Assembly (NCBI GenBank): GCA_023132075.1
Contig: JAGLYT010000018.1
Coordinates: 1-12,119, forward strand
DNA: 12,119 nucleotides
Direction of reading: 5' to 3'
Origin: a bacterium
GTDB lineage: Bacteria; CBDUZB01; JAGLHV01
Shown: in pieces, positions 6,803-12,119 of the stretch
Layout of the letters: every line of letters starts with the position of its first letter
Position numbering within the stretch: position 1 is the first letter of the stretch
Translations under genes and position numbers: made by a program
The notes under the pieces: generated by a model
What the model was told of the DNA's origin: nothing
Seen by the model: the letters and a program-made list of their open reading frames with translations, nothing else
Databases searched by the model: none

Positions 6803-6858
6803 CTAACCAATCTAAACTAATATAACCAATTCAACCGTCTTTATTAACTGTCTTTATC
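6803..6858 (-). repeat. Repeat head shared with the hisA-hisI gap, reaching into the murA 3' end
   Basis: On the plus strand this contains AACCAATCTAAAC (6805-6817), AACCAATTCAAC (6824-6835) and TTAACTGTCTTTA (6844-6856), in the order and orientation seen at 3845-3889. Aligning 6824-6858 with 3858-3891 gives one substitution and a few one- or two-base indels. Because the match extends past 6844, the murA stop codon and its last few codons (Asp-Lys-Asp-Ser) lie inside the repeat. Confidence 0.75.
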
Positions 6859-8109
6859 TCCCTCTCTCCTTATTTCCGCACCTAACTGCCCTAATTTTTT
6901 TTCCATTGATTCATATCCGCGGTCTAAATGAAAAATATTACTAATAGATGTTTCTCCCTCGGCAATCAACCCGGCTAAAACCAGAGCGGCCGAAGCACGC
7001 AAGTCAGTAGCTCTCACAGGAACCCCGCTTAATTTATCTACCCCATTAATTACTGCCAAGTCCCCTTTAACTCTAATATTAGCACCCATACGTTGCAATT
7101 CCGCTACATGCATAAACCTATTTTCAAAAACCGTTTCGGAAATAATGCTTTCACCCGGGATGACACTCATAAAAGCCATCCACTGTGCCTGCATATCCGT
7201 AGGGAAACCCGGATAAGGGGATGTATTAATATCTACCGGCTTCAAATTTTCAGACGCACTTACTTCCATTGTACTATCATCAAATTTTATTTCCACCCCC
7301 GATTCTTTCATCTTTGCTATTACTATCTCTAAATGTGTAGGATTTACGTTTAATATTTTTATCCTCCCCCGTGTAAGCGCCGCTGCAAGCAAATATGTCC
7401 CGGTTTCAATCCTGTCTGGAATTACCAAATGCTCAACTCCATTTAATTCTTCTACCCCATGAATTTCTATAATATTTCTTCCTGCATTAAAAATTTTCGC
7501 TCCCATCTTGTTTAAAAAAGAAGCTAAATCTATAATTTCCGGTTCACAAGCTACATTCTCTAAAAAGGTAGTTCCTTTCGCCAGAACAGCAGCCATCATT
7601 AAATTTTCCGTTGCGCCAACACTGGGAAAATCTAAAAATATTTTTCTCCCTTTAAGTCCTCTTTTAGCCGACAAATGAATAAACCCTTTACGAATACTTA
7701 TTTCTGCACCTAGTTTTTTAAAACCATCCAAATGTAAGTTTATCGGCCGGGAACCTATGGCACAGCCCCCGGGCAAAGAAACCTTAACTTTTCCATAACG
7801 AGCTAAAAGCGGTCCCATTACTAAAACAGATGCTCTCATTTTACAGACTAAATCGTATGGTGCTTCCAGACAAATATTCCCTGAAGAGGATACCCGAACC
7901 CGATCATCCTCCCTTTTTATTGTTTTTCCCAAATGTGTCAGCAAAGAAATAATAGTTTTTACATCATACAAATAAGGCACACAAGTTAAAGAACACAATT
8001 TATCAGTTAATAAAGTCGCCATTAAAATCGGCAAGGCAGCATTTTTCGAACCGCTTATTTTTATTGTCCCTTCTAATCTTTTTCCTCCGTTAATAATTAT
8101 TTTATCCAT
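6844..8109 (-). CDS. murA: UDP-N-acetylglucosamine 1-carboxyvinyltransferase
   Basis: Transfers enolpyruvate from PEP to UDP-GlcNAc, the first committed step of peptidoglycan synthesis, in the cytosol. The 421-residue length is standard. The substrate pair Lys22-Asn23 is in GSKNAALP. The active-site loop is PGGCAIGSRP with the catalytic Cys116, so this is the fosfomycin-sensitive cysteine type, not the aspartate variant. PGFPTDMQAQ carries the conserved aspartate, and LRASAALVLAG the late conserved arginine. The start MDKIIINGG is canonical although no good Shine-Dalgarno site precedes it. It is 35 bases after prmC. The coding sequence ends DKDS inside DNA that belongs to the downstream repeat family, so the last residues may derive from the repeat. 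Only one murA is in view, so duplication cannot be assessed. Confidence 0.97.
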   Translation of the reverse strand: MDKIIINGGKRLEGTIKISGSKNAALPILMATLLTDKLCSLTCVPYLYDVKTIISLLTHLGKTIKREDDRVRVSSSGNICLEAPYDLVCKMRASVLVMGPLLARYGKVKVSLPGGCAIGSRPINLHLDGFKKLGAEISIRKGFIHLSAKRGLKGRKIFLDFPSVGATENLMMAAVLAKGTTFLENVACEPEIIDLASFLNKMGAKIFNAGRNIIEIHGVEELNGVEHLVIPDRIETGTYLLAAALTRGRIKILNVNPTHLEIVIAKMKESGVEIKFDDSTMEVSASENLKPVDINTSPYPGFPTDMQAQWMAFMSVIPGESIISETVFENRFMHVAELQRMGANIRVKGDLAVINGVDKLSGVPVRATDLRASAALVLAGLIAEGETSISNIFHLDRGYESMEKKLGQLGAEIRREGDKDS

Positions 8110-8144
8110 TTTTGTTTTAATACTTTCTGTTTTTATTTAAGAAT

Positions 8145-9122
8145 TTAGTTTCTTTTTCCTTTAAACATACATTTTTGCGCCAATATTAGTCTCTCTATTC
8201 CGGAATAATCCCTAACCACCTGAATCGAACAAAAACCTTTCTTCTCCATTAAATCAACAATCTCTTCCTTCTGACCATCTCCTATTTCTAAAATCAAATA
8301 TCCTTCTTCTTTAAGATAAATCAATGATTGGGAAATAATCCGATGATAAAAATCCATACCATCCTGCCCCCCATTCAAAGCAATATAAGGCTCTTGTTTG
8401 ACCTCCAGCGGTAAACTATCAAATTCCGTAGTCTTCACATAAGGAGGATTAGAAACAATAAAATCTATTTTCCCTTTTAGATTATATCCCTCCAGGGAGT
8501 AAAACAAACTACCTAAAAGAAAAGTGATTTTATCCTCAATTTTATATGTTTTGCTATTATGAAACGCTACTTCCAAACATTTCTGACTTACATCTATAGC
8601 ATAGATTTTACATTTTTTAACATACTTAGCTATACTAACCGCAATATTTCCACAACCAACTCCCAGATCTATTATTTGTGGAATTGATTCCTTAACCAAT
8701 TCCACCTTCTCCGTTTTTTCTTTAAAACTATAAGGAAACCCTTCTTTAATTTTATTAATAACTGTTTCTGCCAGTAATTCTGTTTCCGGACGGGGAATTA
8801 AAACATGTTTATTTACAAAAAAACCCAACCCCATAAACTCTTTTTGTCCAACCAGATAAGCTACAGGAATAAAATCCAATCTTCTTTTAATCAAACTCTT
8901 ATAATCATTTAATTCTTCCTTCTTTAAAACACGGTCAAACTCTAAATAAAGTTTTAACCGCTCCAAATCCAGGACATAGGACAATAAAACTTCAGCATCT
9001 AAACGCGCCTCACTAATATTATTACTATTAAAATATTGAGTAGTCCATTTTAAAACATCGGAAACAGTCCATGTTTTTTCTTTCCCGGATTTTCCTTCGG
9101 TTTTTACTCCCGCTAAACTCAT
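8145..9122 (-). CDS. prmC: Release factor glutamine methyltransferase
   Basis: SAM-dependent N5-methyltransferase that modifies the glutamine of the GGQ motif in peptide chain release factors, raising termination efficiency. Its 325 residues have an N-terminal helical release-factor-binding domain (about 18-90; RLDAEVLLSYVL at 40-51), LIPRPETE at 108-115, SAM motif I DLGVGCGN at 152-159 (usual DLGTGSG, slightly varied), acidic ID at 176-177, and the catalytic NPPY at 225-228. The ATG at 9122 overlaps the prfA stop as ATGA, with GAGGA nine bases upstream. This gives about 17 residues before the usual family start but is well supported by coupling. Pairing directly behind prfA, which encodes its substrate, is a common bacterial arrangement. 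Other class I N-methyltransferases are excluded by the PETE and NPPY combination and the context. Confidence 0.96.
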   Translation of the reverse strand: MSLAGVKTEGKSGKEKTWTVSDVLKWTTQYFNSNNISEARLDAEVLLSYVLDLERLKLYLEFDRVLKKEELNDYKSLIKRRLDFIPVAYLVGQKEFMGLGFFVNKHVLIPRPETELLAETVINKIKEGFPYSFKEKTEKVELVKESIPQIIDLGVGCGNIAVSIAKYVKKCKIYAIDVSQKCLEVAFHNSKTYKIEDKITFLLGSLFYSLEGYNLKGKIDFIVSNPPYVKTTEFDSLPLEVKQEPYIALNGGQDGMDFYHRIISQSLIYLKEEGYLILEIGDGQKEEIVDLMEKKGFCSIQVVRDYSGIERLILAQKCMFKGKRN

Positions 9123-10186
9123 AATATTAATTCCTCACTAAATTTCTTTTGCTGTGCCTCAAAAAGAGCATTAATTATTGGATCTAAACTTCCATCCAAA
9201 ACATTCATCAAGTTACGCATTGTTAATCCGATACGATGATCGGTAATTCTATCCTGGGGAAAATTATAAGTACGAATTTTTTCACTTCTATCTCCACTTC
9301 CTACCTGACTTTTTCTCTTTTGTGCTATTTCCCGATCCTGTTTATCCCTCATCTCTTCCAGTATTCGGGCACGTAAAATTTTCATAGCTTTTATTTTGTT
9401 TTTATATTGGGAACGCTCATCCTGACATTGCGCTACTATGCCCGAAGGAAGATACGTAATTCTTATAGCCGAAGATGTTTTATTAACATGCTGTCCTCCC
9501 GGAGCAGAAGAACAAAAAGTGTCGATTTTAAGATCTTTAGGATTTATATTCAATTCCACTTCTTCGGCTTCAGGTAAAATAGCCACACTAACTGCCGAAG
9601 TATGAATTCTCCCTCCCGATTCAGTCAAAGGTACACGCTGTACCCGATGTATTCCCCGTTCATACTTAAGATGCTGATAAACATCCTTCCCCTGAATAGA
9701 AAAAACTACTTCTTTAAACCCTTTTAACTCTGTTGCATGACTATCTAAAACTTCTATCGACCATCCCTTTCGCTCTGCATATCGATTATACATACGAAAC
9801 AAATCGCCGGCAAAAAGACAAGCCTCATCCCCTCCTGTTCCCGCCCTGATTTCCATAATAATATTCTTGCTGTCGTAAGGCTCCTTGGGAATTAATAAAA
9901 GATTTAATTCTCTTTCCGTTTTTTTAAAATCTTCCTTTAATTTTTGTGTCTCGTTCTGCGCTAACTCTTTCATTTCTTCATCACTTTCCATACACAACAT
10001 TTCCTCTGTATCGCTAATATTCTTGGAGATTGTCCTATATTCCTGAATCTTTAAAACAATCTTAGAAAGCTGGGCATGTTCTTTAGCATACTCCTTAAGT
10101 TTGTTAGGTTGAGCAATAATATCCGGATTGGCTAAATTACGCTCTAACTCCTTATAACGTTCTTCTATTCCTTCTAATTTCTTCAT
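9119..10186 (-). CDS. prfA: Peptide chain release factor 1
   Basis: Recognises UAA and UAG in the ribosomal A site and triggers peptide release. The 355-residue length matches RF1. An N-terminal coiled-coil domain covers about 1-100, followed by MEIRAGTGGDEA at 111-122. The stop-codon tripeptide is PLT at 186-188 in RVPLTESGGRIHTS, the P-x-T pattern of RF1, not the SPF of RF2. The catalytic GGQ is at 230-232 in SAPGGQHVNKT, and a basic C-terminal region follows. The ATG at 10186 shares one base with the upstream stop (TAATG) and has AAGGA five bases upstream. It is therefore translationally coupled to the DUF1385 gene in front and to prmC behind. The RF1 call is firm because the tripeptide position separates it from RF2. 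Confidence 0.97.
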   Translation of the reverse strand: MKKLEGIEERYKELERNLANPDIIAQPNKLKEYAKEHAQLSKIVLKIQEYRTISKNISDTEEMLCMESDEEMKELAQNETQKLKEDFKKTERELNLLLIPKEPYDSKNIIMEIRAGTGGDEACLFAGDLFRMYNRYAERKGWSIEVLDSHATELKGFKEVVFSIQGKDVYQHLKYERGIHRVQRVPLTESGGRIHTSAVSVAILPEAEEVELNINPKDLKIDTFCSSAPGGQHVNKTSSAIRITYLPSGIVAQCQDERSQYKNKIKAMKILRARILEEMRDKQDREIAQKRKSQVGSGDRSEKIRTYNFPQDRITDHRIGLTMRNLMNVLDGSLDPIINALFEAQQKKFSEELIL

Positions 10187-11151
10187 TATAATCCTTCTCT
10201 CTCTAATTGTTCCTGCTCTGCATTCAAAACCTCATTCAAGGCCGCTAACGCTACCTCTATTTGGCCATCATCAGGAGTAGAAGTAGTTATTTTTTGTAAA
10301 AATAGTCCGGGAAACATAAAAATTCTTATCAGAGGATTTGACCTTGCTTTAAACGAAAACTTAATAATTTCATAAGAAATACCGGCAACAAAGGGAATTA
10401 AGATTAATCGAATTAAAAACTTTTCCAAGAGAGAAGCAGGCGTAAACAAAGAAAAAAGAAAAATACTCATTACCATTACGATAACTAAAAAAGCTGTCCC
10501 ACAACGAGGATGAAGTGTAGAAAATTTTCTTGCATTTTCTACTGCCAGATCCTCCTTTGCCTCATAAGTATAAACGGCCTTATGCTCTGCCCCGTGATAT
10601 TGAAATACCCTGCGTATGTCTTTCAGAAAAGAAATAACTACCACATAAATTAAAAAAACACTAATTCTTACAATGCCGTCAATTAAATTAAAAGCGACCT
10701 TGCTTTCAAACTCGAAGACATTCATTTTCAAATATTGGGTAATCATTAAAGGCAATACAATAAAAATAAAAATCCCGAATGAAAAAGAGAATAAAACAGT
10801 CAGAACCAGTATAAAGGAAGATAAAGTGTTTTTTTTATCTTTTTTCGTGCTGTTCTCTTTTAATGTCGCTTCGTTTCTCTCCTCCCCTTCCGTATCCCCG
10901 GCAAAAACATCTGCGGAATAAGTAAGTGTTTTAATTCCGATAACTAAAGACTCTATTAATACCACTATCCCGCGTAATAAAGGTAATTTTAAAAACGGCC
11001 ACTTTTGGGAAAGAGACTTTATCGGCTTTTTATCCACCATTATTTCCCCATTGCTGCGACGCAAAGCTACTGCGTAAAAATGAGGAGACCGCATCATTAC
11101 CCCTTCAATAACCGCCTGCCCTCCGACACTAATCTTTTCTTTTTCACTCAT
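10186..11151 (-). CDS. DUF1385 family membrane protein (YqhQ-like)
   Basis: A multi-pass membrane protein of unknown biochemical role, related to the B. subtilis YqhQ family. Signature blocks in its 321 residues are VGGQAVIEGVMMRSP at 9-23, YHGAEHKAVY at 185-194, LHPRCGTAFL at 213-222 and the PGLFLQ..TT..P ending at 281-293. Hydrophobic segments lie at about 58-83, 112-138, 157-176, 220-236 and 247-264. The His/Glu/His and Cys residues in YHGAEHK and HPRCGT could form a metal or catalytic site; this is inference. A polar, Lys/Glu/Thr-rich stretch at 85-110 separates the first two segments. The ATG at 11151 follows AAGGAAGAGAG. The stop shares a base with the prfA start, a neighbourhood seen in other bacteria and suggesting a housekeeping role tied to translation. 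Confidence 0.9.
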   Translation of the reverse strand: MSEKEKISVGGQAVIEGVMMRSPHFYAVALRRSNGEIMVDKKPIKSLSQKWPFLKLPLLRGIVVLIESLVIGIKTLTYSADVFAGDTEGEERNEATLKENSTKKDKKNTLSSFILVLTVLFSFSFGIFIFIVLPLMITQYLKMNVFEFESKVAFNLIDGIVRISVFLIYVVVISFLKDIRRVFQYHGAEHKAVYTYEAKEDLAVENARKFSTLHPRCGTAFLVIVMVMSIFLFSLFTPASLLEKFLIRLILIPFVAGISYEIIKFSFKARSNPLIRIFMFPGLFLQKITTSTPDDGQIEVALAALNEVLNAEQEQLEREGL

Positions 11152-11188
11152 TTAATTTCTCTCTTCCTTGTTTATAAACCGGCTAAAT

Positions 11189-11194
11189 ATTATA
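11189..11194 (-). promoter_or_regulatory. Possible -10 box for the DUF1385-prfA-prmC-murA unit
   Basis: A perfect TATAAT on the minus strand lies 38 bases before the DUF1385 start, directly after the T-tract of the rpmE terminator. No good -35 hexamer is found 16-18 bases upstream, where the terminator stem and loop lie. It is plausible because a new transcript must start soon after a terminator, or else the downstream genes depend on read-through. AT-rich DNA produces such hexamers often. Confidence 0.3.
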
Positions 11195-11195
11195 T

Positions 11196-11226
11196 AAAAA
11201 AAGCAGAACACAAAATATGTTCTGCT
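11196..11226 (-). terminator. Intrinsic terminator after rpmE
   Basis: On the minus strand a perfect 9-base stem, AGCAGAACA (bases 11226-11218) pairing with TGTTCTGCT (11210-11202), closes a 7-base loop and is followed by a further six T residues. It begins 24 bases after the rpmE stop, in the correct orientation. It should end the roadblock-rpmE transcript and partly insulate the downstream operon. Confidence 0.88.
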
Positions 11227-11249
11227 CGCTTTCCTGCAAAATAGTCACC

Positions 11250-11600
11250 CTACTTATTCTCTTTTGTTTCTTTTACTTTATTTGTCTTTTTGGGCTCTTT
11301 AGTTTCTTTTGTTGCTTTTGCTATTTTTGCCTCTTTCTTGACTTTTATTTCTCCTTTAACTTTTTTAACAGCTTTTTTTGTTTTTTTCCTTACCGTTTTC
11401 CCCTCTGTTTTCTTATAACGGGTTTTAAATTTCTCCACCCGTCCTGCCGTATCTATGAATTTTTGTTGTCCCGTATAAAAAGGATGACAATGGGAACAAA
11501 TATCCAAATGGATTTTTTTGCTCGTAGACCTGGTCTTAAAACTATGACCGCAAACACACGTTACAAGCGTTTCTTCATACTTAGGATGTATTTTTTTCAT
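11250..11600 (-). CDS. rpmE: 50S ribosomal protein L31 with lysine-rich C-terminal tail
   Basis: Large-subunit protein near the intersubunit bridge. From ATG 11600 it has 116 residues. Residues 1-66 are a normal L31: [10 protein letters not shown] opening, zinc-type cysteines Cys15, Cys17, Cys35 and Cys38 (CVC and CSHC), and [10 protein letters not shown] at 39-48. After about residue 66 comes a roughly 50-residue tail of Lys, Glu, Thr, Ala and Val with no hydrophobic core, probably disordered. Usual L31 length is about 66-90. The ATG at 11600 is preferred over a GTG at 11615 because GAGGTGG lies four bases upstream and the family start matches. The 77-base gap after the roadblock gene holds only AT-rich sequence and at most a weak promoter (TTAAAT, 17 bases, TGTAAT). 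A terminator follows. The four-cysteine form suggests growth with sufficient zinc. Confidence 0.94.
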   Translation of the reverse strand: MKKIHPKYEETLVTCVCGHSFKTRSTSKKIHLDICSHCHPFYTGQQKFIDTAGRVEKFKTRYKKTEGKTVRKKTKKAVKKVKGEIKVKKEAKIAKATKETKEPKKTNKVKETKENK

Positions 11601-11677
11601 TTTCCACCTCTTCACCCGAATACAATAAAGTAATTATTTATTACAATTGTCTTCAGCATATAATTTAATTTTTATTT

Positions 11678-12025
11678 TTACACTAATTTTTCTAATTCTA
11701 CTCTTGCTTTTTTTGTGCTAATTCTTACCAGTCCCAAATTGGCATCACTTCCGGATATTACCGCTAAAAAGGATTCTTTTATGGAAAGAACAATAATAAT
11801 ACCCTTTTCATACTCCAACATCGACTGGACAAGATTCCCCATCGCTAATCGTTCCCCCACAATTTCCGAAGGTCCGGTAGCCCCGGCAAAAACAGCACCT
11901 ATTTCTTCTGTATCCATATCTTTAGTAGTCGCGCTATCAATAACAAACCCGTCTTTGCTCACCAACACTACCCCTTCCACTCCCTGTGTACGTACTAATT
12001 CCTCTAAAATGTCTTTTATTACCAC
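11678..12025 (-). CDS. Roadblock/LC7 domain protein
   Basis: A small cytosolic single-domain protein of the roadblock/LC7 fold. In bacteria such proteins (MglB and relatives) dimerise and act on Ras-like GTPases such as MglA, or serve as scaffolds. The 115 residues follow the alpha-beta pattern of the fold: an N-terminal helix (about 1-14), strand GVVLVSKDGFVI, a central helix (EEIGAVFAGATGPSEIVGERL), strands GIIIVLSI and FLAVIS, and a C-terminal helix. I place the start at GTG 12025 because GGAGGGG lies five bases upstream. An ATG at 12040 would add MGGVK but has no ribosome site and nearly abuts the promoter. No GTPase gene is next to it in the window, so its partner is unknown. It is transcribed from its own promoter, ahead of rpmE. 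The family call is firm; the cellular role is open. Confidence 0.88.
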   Translation of the reverse strand: MVIKDILEELVRTQGVEGVVLVSKDGFVIDSATTKDMDTEEIGAVFAGATGPSEIVGERLAMGNLVQSMLEYEKGIIIVLSIKESFLAVISGSDANLGLVRISTKKARVELEKLV

Positions 12026-12057
12026 TTTGACCCCTCCCATTCTATTTTATTTGGTAT

Positions 12058-12087
12058 ATTAAAGCATAAAAATATCTATTATGTCAA
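12058..12087 (-). promoter_or_regulatory. Sigma70-type promoter for the roadblock-rpmE unit
   Basis: On the minus strand a perfect -35 TTGACA (12087-12082) is followed by an 18-base spacer and -10 TTTAAT (12063-12058, five of six to consensus), with TGC just before the -10 as an extended -10 element. The predicted start near 12051 gives a leader of about 25 bases to the GTG at 12025, enough for its Shine-Dalgarno site. The ATG at 12040 would have almost no leader. This is the best promoter in the window. Confidence 0.75.
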
Positions 12088-12119
12088 GAAAAAAGAAGAC
12101 ACCCCTTAAAAATGGTTGG

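Larger units (their letters stand above)
6528..6843 (-). repeat. 316-base gene-free mosaic of short tandem repeats
   Basis: This gap between murA and hisD has no supported gene. It is a series of different short tandem arrays: GCCATTC-like heptamers at 6582-6602, TTTATC/TTTATA hexamers at 6610-6633, TCTATCA/TCTATCG-like heptamers at 6639-6673, scattered CTTTGTCTTT words at 6686-6729, TTTGTGCC-like octamers at 6733-6764, and about 10-base AACCAAT-based units at 6804-6835. The plus strand is strongly pyrimidine-rich, so an RNA crossing it from murA to hisD would be purine-rich and poorly structured. No terminator hairpin and no clear promoter for hisD could be found. I recall similar word families in gaps of genomes from uncultivated bacteria but cannot verify that here. 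Confidence 0.85.

Noticed and set aside
6578-6820. Plus-strand open frame of 80 codons in the mosaic
   Set aside because: It is a translation of pyrimidine-rich short repeats (Leu, Ser, Phe, Tyr), with no ribosome site and no family motif.
6528-6843. CRISPR array
   Set aside because: Units are 6-10 bases in direct tandem with no spacers, far from the 23-50 base repeats of CRISPR.
9119-10186. Release factor 2 or unusual stop-codon specificity
   Set aside because: The tripeptide PLT follows the P-x-T pattern of RF1, whose middle position varies among bacteria; there is no SPF motif.
11616-11677. Terminator or strong promoter between the roadblock gene and rpmE
   Set aside because: Only a 5-base AT stem (GTAAT/ATTAC) and weak hexamers are present; insufficient for a call.

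Overview
The window is an AT-rich, densely packed bacterial segment. All thirteen genes lie on the minus strand and read from the right edge to the left. The catalogue is roadblock protein, L31, DUF1385 protein, RF1, PrmC, MurA, four histidine genes and three tryptophan genes. It points to a free-living, amino-acid-synthesising bacterium with peptidoglycan. The low-GC codon use, the standalone roadblock protein, the L31 with a long lysine-rich tail and the short-word repeats in the gaps fit an uncultivated candidate lineage (Omnitrophota-like or similar). That placement is a guess from style, not a measured phylogeny.

Layout in transcription order. (1) 12119-11152: a good sigma70-type promoter drives a small roadblock/LC7 protein, followed by rpmE and a clear intrinsic terminator. 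(2) 11151-6844: DUF1385 membrane protein, prfA, prmC and murA. The first three are translationally coupled by 1- and 4-base overlaps, and prmC encodes the enzyme that methylates the GGQ glutamine of release factors. (3) 6843-6528: 316 bases with no gene, a mosaic of different 6-, 7-, 8- and about 10-base tandem words. (4) 6527-3383: hisD, hisB, hisA and hisI, an incomplete histidine cluster with no hisG, hisH, hisF, hisC or hisE. A second, shorter copy of the repeat family sits between hisA and hisI. (5) 3337-155: trpE, trpG and trpD, the first two steps of tryptophan synthesis from chorismate. (6) 154-1: a non-coding tail with a GC-rich palindrome inside an AT-rich inverted repeat.

The genes themselves are orthodox; catalytic residues are present wherever I could check them. 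The unusual material is between the genes. The two repeat-bearing gaps share a 34-35 base sequence in the same orientation, directly after the preceding gene's stop codon or overlapping it. They sit where many bacterial his operons carry hisG and hisF. hisD, immediately after the larger gap, lacks about 29 N-terminal residues compared with E. coli HisD. I infer that repeat growth or insertion accompanied gene loss or relocation in the his cluster.

I adjusted three starts from the longest open frame using ribosome binding sites: roadblock (GTG at 12025), rpmE (ATG at 11600) and hisI (ATG at 3766).
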